From Leucosporidium creatinivorum (Eukaryota > Basidiomycota > Microbotryomycetes > Leucosporidiales > Leucosporidiaceae), in assembly GCA_001600635.1 (NCBI GenBank), contig BCKL01000005.1:1142540-1206539 (forward strand): DNA of 64,000 nucleotides. Reading direction: 5' to 3'. The notes below the pieces were generated by a model, which was given only the letters and a program-made list of their open reading frames with translations, made no database searches and was not told where the DNA came from. Position numbers and translations under genes: made by a program. How positions within the stretch are numbered: position 1 is the first letter of the stretch; each line of letters begins with the position of its first letter. Of the stretch, positions 22,201 to 32,261 are shown piece by piece.

Positions 22201-22645
22201 TCTGAGCGCCGAAGTCGAGAGCCGAGCCGAAAGCTGACTCTGCGCCCAACGTACGAACAGCTACAACCCCCAGGCCTACCAGCAGGTCCCTCCCAACTAC
22301 CAAGCCCTGCAGCAGCAATACCAGCAGCAGCAGCCCTACTACGGCCAACAATTCGGCGGCCAGCAGCAGCAGCAGCAAGCCCAGCAGCAGCAGGCTCGTT
22401 CGCCCTACGCTCCTCAGGCTCAGCAGCAGGGATCCCCCGCGGCCACCGCTCAGGGAGGCTACCGCGGTGCTCAGGCTGGAGCCAATGGACAGCAGGCGCA
22501 GGGACAGCAGGCGTACGGCCAGCAGGGACAGCAGGCCCAGCAGCAGGCGTATGGAGGGTATGCTCAGCAGGCGCAGCAGCAGCAGCCGAGGGAGCGCGAG
22601 CAGGCTAATGCCAAGGATCTTGATCGGGGATTCGGATACTTCTAA
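19264..22645 (+). CDS. DEF1: RNA polymerase II degradation factor 1 (Def1)
   Basis: Def1 promotes ubiquitylation and removal of stalled RNA polymerase II. Yeast Def1 is made as a cytoplasmic precursor whose Gln-rich tail is trimmed so the amino part enters the nucleus. The ATG at 19264 starts MSNIRGRGRGRGG. A CUE-type ubiquitin-binding domain follows (residues about 45-85: ELFPDWSDEDILQAIQDANG, DVETTILRISEG), then WGAVTKKKVKKEQP. Next comes an RGG-rich stretch (GGRGGRGGARGG), a long Ala/Pro/Ser-rich arm with repeated WGD and GWA patches, and a very Gln-rich carboxy half with tracts of up to nine or ten Gln. The last residues are KDLDRGFGYF, with the stop at 22643-22645. There are about seven introns. 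Estimated length is about 930-960 residues, longer than yeast Def1 (738). Confidence 0.88.
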
Positions 22646-22854
22646 AATCCCTTACTCCCCAATACCAAAACCCCTTCGACGTTTACCCCCCTTCTTTCTC
22701 AACGCCGAAGCCGAACTCTCCCCATGGCAGCGACCCTTTCTTCTTTCTCCAGTCGTTTAGCTCGTTTATCCCGTTTAGCGTAGCTGCCTCCCACCCTCCC
22801 CCTCCCACCTCTCAACAATTCAAAAACTGTTCTTCGTGATGCTTCGGTCGAGCT
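22646..22854. other. 3' flank of DEF1
   Basis: C/T-rich sequence directly after the DEF1 stop, presumably its 3' untranslated region and polyadenylation region. It contains AATTCAAAAACTG near 22817. No gene is seen. Confidence 0.35.
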
Positions 22855-22957
22855 GAGAGCGAGCGAGCTATCGCCGAACTCCAGCGATGAGAGCGAGCGA
22901 GCTATCGCCGAACTCCAGCGATGAGAGCGAGCGAGCTATCGCCGAACTCCAGCGAGC
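22855..22957 (+). repeat. Tandem repeat, three copies of a 34-base unit
   Basis: The segment GAGCTATCGCCGAACTCCAG recurs with a constant period of 34 bases (the GCTATCGCC word is at 22867, 22901 and 22935), joined by AGCGATGAGAGCGAGC. The three copies look identical over the unit. It lies between DEF1 and the polymerase X relic. No open frame or known element is associated with it. Confidence 0.9.
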
Positions 22958-23399
22958 TGAGCCACGAGGAGGCTGAGATGCTCTGCAGGTGTCTATAGGA
23001 CTCTGCAGAAACAGCTTCTCCATCGTAGCGACGTGCTGCAGCCTTGCGAGAGATCACCGACGCGAGCTGGAAGCGCTCGAGGTGGGTTGACTTTCGGCCA
23101 TCACGTCGCTACTCGCGTCCAACTCTCGTCAGAGCTCATTCGCAGCTCTATACGTACGGCAACACTCCGCCCTATCATCCTACAGCTCTTCACCTTGGTA
23201 CAGCCGCGGCGACTTGGGAGCGAGCGAGGAAGCTCAAGCGCGCCCGACTTCGAGCTGTGAGCTGCACCGACTCGACCTCGAGCTTCACGGGTGCTACCCA
23301 AGTACTGAGCGATGGGCTGGGAGCAGTACACAAGCGCTACGAGCCACTGTGGTAGAGTGAGCGAAGCGGGGACGCATACGAAGAGCGTGAGGGCGCTGG
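22958..23399 (+). other. Possible upstream exon(s) of the polymerase X gene, unassigned
   Basis: An open plus-strand frame runs from an ATG at 23044 to a stop at 23353-23355. It contains TWERARKLKRARLRAV and SFTGATQVLSDGLGAVHKRY. A donor-like GTATGC at about 23429 and an acceptor GCGCAG at about 23492 connect the sequence after it to the Ser/Pro-rich exon of the polymerase gene. Family-X polymerases often begin with a BRCT domain, but I cannot recognise one here. This may be degraded 5' coding sequence or unrelated. Confidence 0.3.
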
Positions 23400-26004
23400 A
23401 AGACATGCAAGGCTTCGGAGCAGCTCAGGTATGCTCCTTAAGAGTAATGACAGACGCTGTCAAGCCCCGCTGACCCTCCTCAACTTGCGCAGAGCACCGG
23501 CGCTCTCTCACCATCGCCCTTCGACGCTTCGTCTCGCTTCTTTGGCCTGAAGCAACTCCCTCCACGACCAGCTCACACCGACAAGGCTTCCTCCTACTAT
23601 CCCCCTCCCGCTGCCGGGCTCGCTACCCCATCACCTCGCAGCTCCTCCATCGCCGAGCCTGCACCGAAGGGCAAGAAACGACCCCGTCCTCCTCAAGCCA
23701 ACGACAGTGACTCCGACATCAAAGTCTTCGCTTTCAATCCTTCCCCCCGTCGGCCCATCTCCACTCCCCGCCCGTCTCTTCCCTCCCCGCGCCCGGAACG
23801 CCCTTCAGCCTCGACTCCGAGCTCGGCGATGAGCAGCCCATTCCCTGCACGTCGAAAGAAGACTCGCAAGCCTCCGCCGTCCGTCGATTGCCCACCTTCC
23901 TTCACCGCCTCGCCATCCTCCAGCGCCAGCACCTCTTCCTCCCGCGACCCCAAGTTCTCCGCCGACGCTCCTTCTTCCTCCTCTTCGTCACTCTCTCCTC
24001 AAGCTTTCGCGGCCCTTCCAGGGCTTGAGAAGGAGATGGACTTCATCGCTCTGCACGGACCCGAGTTGACCGACCTCTACCTCGATCTCGGTGACCGTCA
24101 GGTCGAGCATGCTTCGCCGAGCCTCAGCGGCGGAGGGTCGGCAAAGGACGCTGAGCTCAATTGGGGCTACTTCCCGAAGGAAGAGTCGGACAATGAGACG
24201 GACGATGAGAAGGAGGAGGAGGAGCGCAAGCGTGTGGCGGCTTACTCGAGTGGGAAGGGCGATAACGGCGGAAGCAAAAAAGTGAGCGTTCGGTTCGCGG
24301 TCGATCCCGTTGCTCCGAGCTGACGAGCTCTCCTCTTTGATCTCGACGCAAAACATGCAAACGATCCCCTCGCGAACCAAGGGCTATATCTGCGACTATA
24401 GCTCGACTGGAGGAGCCGACAAGGGAGGCCCAAACTCGGTCACCGCTGCCGTTCTCGAGAGCTTCGCCAGGCTCTCCAATGATACGTGGCGGGAGGAAGC
24501 CTACTACAAAGGTGAGCCTAAGCTCTGCTATCAAGACGAGCCAGAGCTGATCCCTCCTTTCACCGCCGTCAGCTGCTTCCTCTCTTCGCAACCACCCCGC
24601 CCTCATCAAGACGACTTCGTCGGCGAGGAGGCTGTCGGGGATTGGAAAGAGTATTGCCTCTATAATCCCAGAGATTGTGCAGACCGGTACGGATGCCCTC
24701 TCCCCCTCGCCGACCTTGTCTGTCAGCTCCAGCTCTGGGCTCCGTCGTTGACTTGAGCGCTCTGTAGGTACCCATCGTCGCATCCAGATGAACAGCAAGC
24801 GAGAAAACGCCATCTCCGTCTTCTCTGGCATCTACGGAGTCGGCAAGATCATCGGTCGTCAGCTGTGGGACGCAGGAGCGAGGAGCCTCGCCGACCTTCG
24901 AGCCGATCCGAGTCGCTTCAACCTCGACAAGAACCAGAAGCTCGGTCTCCGCTACTAAAACGATCTCCAGAAGAGAATCCCGCGTGACGAGGTGACTGAG
25001 ATGCATCTACTCGGTACGTTTTGCTCGACGACATCGCTCTGCTCGGCGCTCCGAGCTCGGGGGGTCGCTGACCGGGCTCAACGCCTCACAGTGCTCGAAT
25101 CCGCTCGCAAGATCGACCCCAAGCTACAAGTCTTCGCCATGGGATCCGTCAAGCGACATTGACTGTGAGTTCCTTTCCGGGGTCGCGCCGTCTTAGCCAG
25201 CGCCAGCGTAAGTCAAGTTGCCACTGACTCGCCTCATCCTCCCACAGTCATCATCACTCGCGACAACAGCGATGGGATTGATCACACTGGTGAAATCTCC
25301 TCCCTTTGCCTGTACAACGCTCGCTGACGCCCTCCTCGGCGAACAGGCATGATCAAGAAGCTCTGGTACGCTCTCGAAGCCCGGGGGATCGCTCGCTACA
25401 ACCTCACCGACACAAGAGATTGGTCGCTACTCGATCCTCAGCCTGCTCCTCTTCGACGCTCGCCCTACGTTTCCGCCTACGACCCAGAGATGCCGGCCAT
25501 CCTTCACGCTCTTTGCTCCGCCCCCATCGAGGGAGCGAAGATGCAACGGGTCGACTTCCTCGGAGTCCCGTTTGACGAGCTCCCAGCAGCCTTGATCTAC
25601 TTTACCGGCAATCAGGTGAGTTGTCGACTCCTCGATCCGTGCTCGGCGCTGAGCTGAGCTGACCTTCTCTCGTTCGCGCTCCTGCAGTACTTCAACCGCT
25701 CGATGAGGCTCAAGGCTCGTCACCTCGGTTACCGTCTCAATCAGCGAGGTCTCTATAGAGACGTGAGCCCTCGACGCGCTCCTTTCCCGGCCGGTCAAAA
25801 GCTGACCCCCTTCGGCGCTAGATCTGCCTCGACCGAAACGGCGCCGCCGTCACCGAGGGTACCAGGGTCGAGTGCCTTACGGAGAAGGAGATCTTTGACA
25901 AGCTTGCAGTCCCTTGGAGGTGCGTGTGCTCTCTCTCGTCGCTGGCGAATCGCTCGCTAAACTCTTCGCAACTCGCAGGCCGCCCGAGGAGCGCAGGCCT
26001 TGAA
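23400..26004 (+). pseudogene. POL4: DNA polymerase family X gene (Pol4/lambda-like), disrupted
   Basis: Pol4/lambda enzymes fill gaps in base-excision repair and end joining. A Ser/Pro-rich exon (about 23493-24280) precedes the lyase domain: SVTAAVLESFARLSNDTWRE, AYYKAASSLRNHPALIKT and LSGIGKSIASIIPEIVQT with its helix-hairpin-helix. Then come FSGIYGVGKIIGRQLWDAG, RIPRDEVTEMHLLVLESARK, the third catalytic Asp region QRVDFLGVPFDE, LIYFTGNQYFNRSMRLKA and the carboxy end AVPWRPPEERRP (stop 26002-26004). Two lesions stand out. A TAA at 24956-24958 lies inside LGLRY-NDLQKRIPRD, where the family has YY. At 25148-25154 only 7 bases separate GS from the DID pair, where the GSYRRG...DxD motif needs about 27, so about 20 bases and the frame are lost. 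Splice sites remain good. A recent pseudogene or a sequence error at two sites are the alternatives. Confidence 0.78.
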
Positions 26005-26440
26005 AGGAGTGGAGGAAGAGCTTGCAGCTTGGTCTCTGAATTTGATACTGGCTACTTGTGTCTGCTTCTGAGCGCTTACTTACCCTGGAACACGCGTTTT
26101 CGAATCGCCGAATCCATAGCCGAGCGTGAGCTTGAGATTGTAGCGAAGCTAGCAGGGGCAGCAGGAGCTTTAAGGCCTTTACCCTATTGCGGTGGAAGCG
26201 AATGTCAGCACGAGGCGAAGCGGAAAGCATGAGATTGCTCAGCGCCAAAATCGCCCCGCGAAAGCGAGTCCCCCTTCGCTCAAGGTTAGCTTCGCTCGAG
26301 CGGAGGCCTCCATAGTACGTACCAAAGTGTCTTTTGTACAGCTACATCGCTGAGACGCCGCTACAGCATCACAAACCCCAACTTGCGCCGTCCGGCGCCT
26401 CGAAGCCGAGCGCGGAGCGCTGACGCCGACAAATGTCGCC
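26005..26440. other. Convergent spacer between the POL4 relic and GNAT gene 1
   Basis: About 435 bases between two gene ends that face each other. The short frames present show no domain, and I see no gene, repeat or RNA. Confidence 0.4.
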
Positions 26441-27419
26441 TCATGCTCTCGGGGCGTTGTCCGTGAAGCTACCCTGACTCGTCATACTCATCATACTCAA
26501 GAACGCTTGGTTCCGGTCGTCCGCGTCCTCCTGATTCTCGCGATACGGCGCGTCGGATTCGGCGGGGATTTGGCGAGAGGGATGGCTAGGATCTCGAGCG
26601 AGGCAGAAGAAACCAGTGTAGCCGACTCGACGATAGCCAACCTATGTATAGAGCGGGGTCAGCTCGAGTACAGTGCAGCGATGGCGCAAAGAGAGCCTAA
26701 CCGAGCGGAAGAGATGGGCGAGGTCCTCCCGTTGCTGCCCCCATTCGACGGGCGAGAGAGGCGCGGGCGAGTTTGTACCGGTCGGCCATGTGAAGATGAA
26801 GGAGCACTTCGGATCCTGAGGAGTAGCGTGGTCAGCTTGGACGAGCCTCGGCGATAGAGCGAGACGAGACGAACCATTCCCTCGAGGTCCCAAATTGTAG
26901 CCAACGCCTTCTGCGCGACGCCTTGCCCTCTATAGGGCTCATCCACATGTATGCTCTCGAGGTAGGATAGCACTCCTTCGTCCACCTCTTCACCCCAAGC
27001 GCCGGTCCCGTCCCGGGAGAAACGCTCTCGCAGGTCCCCCGACTCGCTGAAGAGGGCGAAGGCGAACTCCATACATTGGTCTGTAGGGAGAGAGGTTAGA
27101 ACTGGTCTTATCGCTCCTGTTCGAATCTTATACGCACGACTGGACTCGTCCATCAATGCGTAGAACTCTCTTCGAATCTCCTGAAGGCTGATCAACCACA
27201 CGGTAATCGATCCGATGACGGTGCTGTTGGTTTTAATGTCGAACACCATGGTCTGTGCAATGCTGTTAGTTCAGCGCGCTGCTTCGGACTGCCCTCGTCG
27301 ACGCGCCCACTCACTCTCATGTGCGCCGCATCTTCCTCAGCCTTGATCCCCTCCTCCGCGACGTCGCGCGGTCGAGGACCCACCGTAATCGTATCGAGAT
27401 CAACTAGCTGATCCGGCAT
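26441..27419 (-). CDS. GNAT-family N-acetyltransferase, paralogue 1
   Basis: Transfers an acetyl group from acetyl-CoA to an unknown amine. The ATG at 27419 starts MPDQLVDLDTITVGPRPRD. The core reads VFDIKTNSTVIGSITVWLIS, then QCMEFAFALFSESGDLRERF, YLESIHVDEPYRGQGVAQKA with the acetyl-CoA loop motif (R/Q-x-x-G-x-G/A: YRGQGVA), then FIFTWPTGTN. The last exon is GYRRVGYTGFFCLARDPSHP, ending SFTDNAPRA with the stop at 26441. There are about five introns. It is clearly paralogous to the plus-strand gene at 30859-31875: both share the order EFAFALF, GTGAWG, YRGxG and G(Y/F)RRxG...FCLA(R/K)DP, and the exon breaks fall at the same places. Substrate and pathway are unknown. The two paralogues flank MAG2 in inverted orientation. 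Confidence 0.8.
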
Positions 27420-27653
27420 GGTGAGAAGCGAAATAATGAGATGAGGCGAGAGCAAGAGAGAGGTGGGGCGTGTTGCTCAACTCTCGAGCGGATTTGCGCT
27501 TGGCTCGAAGAATAGTGAGAAATACGCGATTGATGGTGTAAGATGCAATGTTTAACAAGGGAGAGCGACCTAAGAGCTACAAGCTGTTCTCCGCCTCAAG
27601 AACTCTCTCCGTGACCCCTCCTCGCCGAGCTCCTCCGCCGAGCCGCTTCCGCC
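27420..27653. promoter_or_regulatory. Upstream region of GNAT gene 1 and 3' end of MAG2
   Basis: A 234-base gap between two minus-strand genes. It must hold the GNAT promoter and the end of MAG2. No distinctive site was seen. Confidence 0.3.
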
Positions 27654-30058
27654 TCAGCCAGTCCCACGCATGGCCGCTCCACTCAAGTTTAACTTGATCT
27701 TCTGCTTCTTCTTACCCCGAGTCGGCGGTGGTGTCGACTCTTGTGACCGTCCTCCGCCTAAATTGGCGCCTCGCGCACTGCCTCCGAGCCCTCGCCCTCC
27801 TCGTCCACCGCCGAGCGAATCCTCGAACTCGTTCCACCGGTCGTCGAAATCGGGATCCTCGTAGCCACCATATTCGTGGGAAGACGAGGCGTGGAGCGCC
27901 GTCGCGAAGGAGCGAGTGCCCCAGACCGTCTGCGACGAGGGGGAGGTCGAGTCGGGGGCGGCAGCGGTCGGCGGACTCGAGGAAAGGCCGGACGAGGGAG
28001 GGGGAAAGGCGTGTAGTTCGGCGAAAGTGGAGGTGAGGGCCGAGATGGAGGTGGGGAGGGGAACCGAGTAGGAGGAGGGCGAGTACTCGGCCGAGTGGGT
28101 GTAGATGGGGCGCGAGTCCTGCTCCCGCTGCTCCGACTTGGCTTTCGCCTTGTCCTCCCGTCGCGCCTTATCCCGTCGCTTCGTCCGCCGCTGCTTGAGA
28201 GGAGCGAGGTAGGGCTCGAGCGAGGCCCTGGACACGACCTTACTGAGGTCGGCCTCGATGAAGACGAGGTCGGCCGAGGTCGGAAGGTGAGCGAGCCACC
28301 GGCACCGCCGTCGTAGCTCGTCGTTCACCCTTCCCTCGTCGGCGCCCTCGACGGCGACCTCGATCGTATCCGGCATCTCTTGGTAGGTGCCGAAGTGCGA
28401 CTTGAGGATCTTGATGTCGAGTGGATGGAGGTAGATGTTTTGTCCCGAAGCGGCCTGGTAGAAGTAGTAGCAATCCTCGAGGTCGAGCCGAGGGTTGACG
28501 TTTCGGCGCTGAGGTCGAGGCTTCTGGGTTTGGGCGGCGAGGGAGGCGGGAGTGAAGGAAGGTGCGGCGCCTGAGAGTCCTGCGCGGGAGCCGAGGAACT
28601 CGTTGGGCACGTCGCCGTCAGTGTCGGCCTCGACCTCGCTCGAGCTGGTCTCCGACACGAGCGGCAGCGGCGGTCCTAACAGCGCTCGTCCAGCCGCATC
28701 CTGGATCTCCTGAATCTCCCTCAGCGACTTCTTCCTAGCCGTCATCACCGTCGACGTCTTGAGCGCGACGACCTTCTCCAGCTGCTCCTCGACTTTGGCG
28801 ATGGCCGTCCGCACAAAGACGATGCCGAGCTCCTCATCCGTCCCTCCGGCGATACCCCATCTCCGTAGCGTAGCAATCTCTTGCTGTAGCTCCCTCAAAT
28901 TTGCCTCGAGTTCGGCCTTGAGGTAGTCGGGAGGTGCGAGCATGAACTTGGCGTAGGCGAAGGCATCCGGCGTGAACTGCCAGGGAGCGCGAAGGGAGGG
29001 GACGGCGTCGGACGGCCAGGTGCTGGAACGAGGGAGAGCGAGTGTCGAGATGTGAGGGCGACGGATGAGGCGCATCTTGAGCGACTCGGTCGGCAGCTTG
29101 ATGTCGTGGGCGTGGGAATGGTCGAGCTCATCGTGAGCGGGGAAGAGGGATGGGGAGACATCGGCGAGGACGTCGGAAGAGGTAGGATCGTGCCACTTGA
29201 CTGCCTTGAGGTCCTTGGCGTAGACGGAGCTGCGGGAGAGCTGAGTTAGCGAGAGGGAGGCGCCCCACGTTCCCCGACTCGACTCACTCCCAGCAAACAG
29301 GGCACTTGCGCCACTTCTGACCATCTGCCAGCGCGAGATAGTGAAGTAGGCAAGGGTAGCAGAAGACGTGGCCTGCGAACGAGCAAGATCAGCGAGCGAA
29401 AGATGAGCCAGAGGTCGCCGAAACGCACCACACTTGGTCTGCGAAGATGGCTCGAGGTTAGCTCGGGTCTCGTAGGCAGAGCGGAAGCAGAGAACTCACC
29501 ATGCGAGCTGCTGTAGGCTCAGACAAGCAGATGGGGCATGTCGGGATCGCGCCTCGTGAATCCCTGTCGAACGGCTGGTCGACCGTGCCCGTCGAAACCG
29601 AAGAGAGCGCGGACGACGAGGTAGGGAGGATGACTTGCAGGATGTCGCCCCAGTCCAAGTGAATGTCTGGGTCGGCGAAGTGGGCCGTGTAGTCTGCAGG
29701 ACCATGAGTCAGCGACGGCGTGCGGCAAACAAGTCCCTCTCGCGGGGAGAGCTCACCCTTATCGGGCTTGACGACGTAGCGAAACGAATGGTGCACGAAC
29801 TGAGCTCGATTGAACGAGCTGTAGCCAGGCGTACGCTTTGAGGACCGACGGGGACCAGTGGGCGCAGGCGCTCGCGGAGGCAGGGTGAAGCCGAGCAGCT
29901 GAGGGAAGAAGTGGCGGTTAGCCAGATCTACCTGTAAAAAGCGAGCGACGACGTACATGATTGACATCCTGGTACTGCCGCCCGTTCCGCCGTCCTTGCG
30001 TGGCAGCAGGAGCGGGCTTGCCACTGCTGGACGGGTTCCCTGCTTGCTGCTGCATCAT
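27654..30058 (-). CDS. MAG2: RING-type E3 ubiquitin ligase, MAG2/RNF10 family
   Basis: RNF10/Mag2 ligases mark 40S ribosomal proteins (uS3, uS5) on stalled ribosomes. The ATG at 30058 starts MMQQQAG in a disordered arm. DINHV-type sequence, then LLGFTLPPRAPAPTG and FVHHSFRYVVKPDK precede DPDIHLDWGDILQVILP, all conserved in the family. The RING is split over exons: CPICLSEPTAARM, TKCGHVFCYPCLLHYLAL and KWRKCPVCWES, giving C-x2-C...C-x-H-x2-C-x2-C...C-x2-C. The body carries LDLEDCYYFYQAASGQNIYL with HPLDIKILKSHFGTY, the RNF10 core, then RCRWLAHLPTSADLVFIEAD. A basic stretch (KQRRTKRRDKARREDKAKAK) and Gly/Ser-rich tail end KIKLNLSGAAMRGTG, with the stop at 27654. There are about five introns in the amino third and one very long last exon. 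Estimated length is about 700 residues. Confidence 0.9.
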
Positions 30059-30858
30059 CGGAAGAGCTCGAAGATCGGGGCGCTCTTGGTGTAGGTGAAA
30101 GAAGGCTGGTAGAGGTGTGCTCGAGGTAAAAGAAGGGAAAGGGCTGGGTCGAAGGGCGAGCCTCCGACTTGAAGGAAAGAGAGAGGCTTCGAACGGCGCG
30201 CTCGCTTCCTAAAGAGCTCCGACGAAGGTCTTGGTACAGCTTCTGAGGCGCTCCGGAGTAGCTGCCAGGTGAGCAGATATCCGTACAGAATCTCACTCAG
30301 CTCCCCAGCGTCTTGCACTCGTGCACTCGATTCGAGCCCCTTGCCAGCGCCGAGCACCGAAAGGCGACTTCAGGGATTGTTTAACTTACCTGCAGCATCT
30401 GACTCTCTGCTCCACATCTTTCAGAAGTGAATTGTACTCTGTCCGCCCCGTTGCTGGAGCTCGCTCATGCATTCGAAAGCAGTTGGGGTGCTCGGCGCTC
30501 GCCTCAAAAGCTCGGCGAAGGGAAGAACGGACGGAGGGTCTCGAGTGAGCTTCCCAGGTCTCTTGGAGCAGAAAAGTGCATACGTCAATTTCCTGGGCGA
30601 GCCACTCGGCAAGCTAAGCTCATCGCGTACAGCCAGTGCTGTCTTCGAGCTCCTCCGCTTCACATTCGGCGCTCACTTCGCACGCTGATTTCAAGGCATT
30701 CGGTCGACAAATCAGGACTTCGAGCATTTGTGAAGCCCAAAGAGTTCTGTAGCGCAACAATCGGCCGACCTGCGAAAGAGAAGCTGCGCACGGTCCTCTC
30801 ACGACTCGAAAGAGGCTCGAGATCTTGGAGCCCACCTCTCTTCGCTTCCTGCCACAAC
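30059..30858. promoter_or_regulatory. Divergent promoter region, MAG2 / GNAT gene 2
   Basis: An 800-base gap between divergent start codons, long for this window. Short open frames on both strands show no family features. I see no repeat copy, tRNA or defined promoter element. Confidence 0.4.
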
Positions 30859-31875
30859 ATGTTCTCGTCTCGCTTTGCACAAAAGTCGCCTTACGAAATC
30901 GCTCAGGATCCCATCGTCCTCACGCACCGCATGCCTCAGCAGCAGTACAGCGAGAACGGAGAGGTCGACTCGGACGAGGACGACCCGTTCAACGAGTTTT
31001 GCTGGCTACGAGTAAGTTTGATTGCTTGTCTAGACTCATAGCGGATCGTACTTACCTCATCCACTCACAGACGGTCCGATACGACATCTCAATCGCGGGA
31101 GAGAACGTCGGCAACCTCACCTTCTGGGTGATCCAGCTTTACGACATTCGCGACTGCTTCCACCTCGAAACGGATGGGCCGTCTGGTAAGTAATAGCTAC
31201 CTCGATCTATCCACTCTCATCTGACTCCATCCGCTCCGCAGAAGAGTGCGCCGAGTTCGCTTTCGCCCTGTTCGACGAGCACGGCGATTTTAGGGCAGAC
31301 AAGTTCCGCAACGAGGGCACGGGTGCTTGGGGGAAGGAAGTCAACGAAGACTGTATCATCTATCTCCAAGATCTCTACCTCGACGAGAAGTACAGAGGCC
31401 GTGGGATTGCTACCAAGGTGCTGGAGAACATGTGGGAGCTCCCCGAGGTGGGGTCGAGGGACCTCGTTCTCCGTCGCCGTCTGTAGCTGATACTTCCTCT
31501 CTCGCAGCTCAAATTCACGTACTTCGAGTTCGTCTTCGCTTGGCCGACGCCGCGCACGACGGTCAAGTTGACGAAGGCCGAGTGGGCCGAGCAGCGCGAG
31601 CGCCTCGTCAAGCTCTTCCGCAAGGTATGGCATCACCCTCGCGCACCTCGGACGAAACTAACATACTTCCTCGATAGACTGGATTCCGTCGCATCGGCAA
31701 CACCGTCCACTTCTGCCTCGCCAAGGATCCGAAGCACTTCTCGAAGCAAGTGCCCATCGAGCAGGACGCCCCGCTGCACGAGCCGTCGCCCGCCGAGGTC
31801 GAAGCCGCCGAAAAGGAGACCGCCGACGCGTTCAAGGCGATGCCGCAGCACTTTGGCGTCTCGGGGGCTGCCTAG
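30859..31875 (+). CDS. GNAT-family N-acetyltransferase, paralogue 2
   Basis: The ATG at 30859 starts MFSSRFAQKSPYEIAQDPIV, followed by an acidic segment (NGEVDSDEDDPFNEFCWLR). The fold reads VRYDISIAGENVGNLTFWVI, then ECAEFAFALFDEHGDFRADK, GTGAWGKEVNEDCIIYLQDL, YLDEKYRGRGIATKVLENMW with the acetyl-CoA loop YRGRGIA, then FVFAWPTPRTTVKLTKAEWA. The last exon gives TGFRRIGNTVHFCLAKDPKH and a short acidic tail ending HFGVSGAA, with the stop at 31873-31875. There are about five introns at positions matching the paralogue at 26441-27419. The differing amino ends suggest that only the catalytic core is under shared constraint. Substrate unknown. It converges on the GMC oxidoreductase gene. Confidence 0.8.
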
Positions 31876-32261
31876 AACCCCGCCGCTTTCCGCCGAGCTT
31901 CTTGGATCATGATTTGTATGGATAGGCTGCCACCTTCTACGTCTCGCTTTGCAATCTCTCGACGATTGTTTTACTCATCTACTCGTGAGCTAGCTTGCTC
32001 AGCCTCTCCTCTCCCCTCAACGATGCGAACGGAAATGAGAGTGGGTGCGATTGGCTCTAAGCTTGATCTACTGTATCTAAGCCCAAGTATAAGTGTCCAT
32101 CGAGACGTGGCCTCAAGAAAAGATGCCTCGACGCTCGTTCTATACACTACGACGAGATGGGAGATGGCCACGGAGAAGAGAAAAGGTTGCGAAGGTGCGA
32201 TGCGAAAGCGAAGGCGAAGGTGGGTATCGACCTTGGGTGGTATGTTGGATACGACAGCGCT
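31876..32261. other. Convergent 3' spacer, GNAT 2 / GMC oxidoreductase
   Basis: About 390 bases between facing gene ends. The open frames here continue out of the oxidoreductase's last exon on other frames and carry nothing recognisable. Presumably 3' untranslated sequence. Confidence 0.35.
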
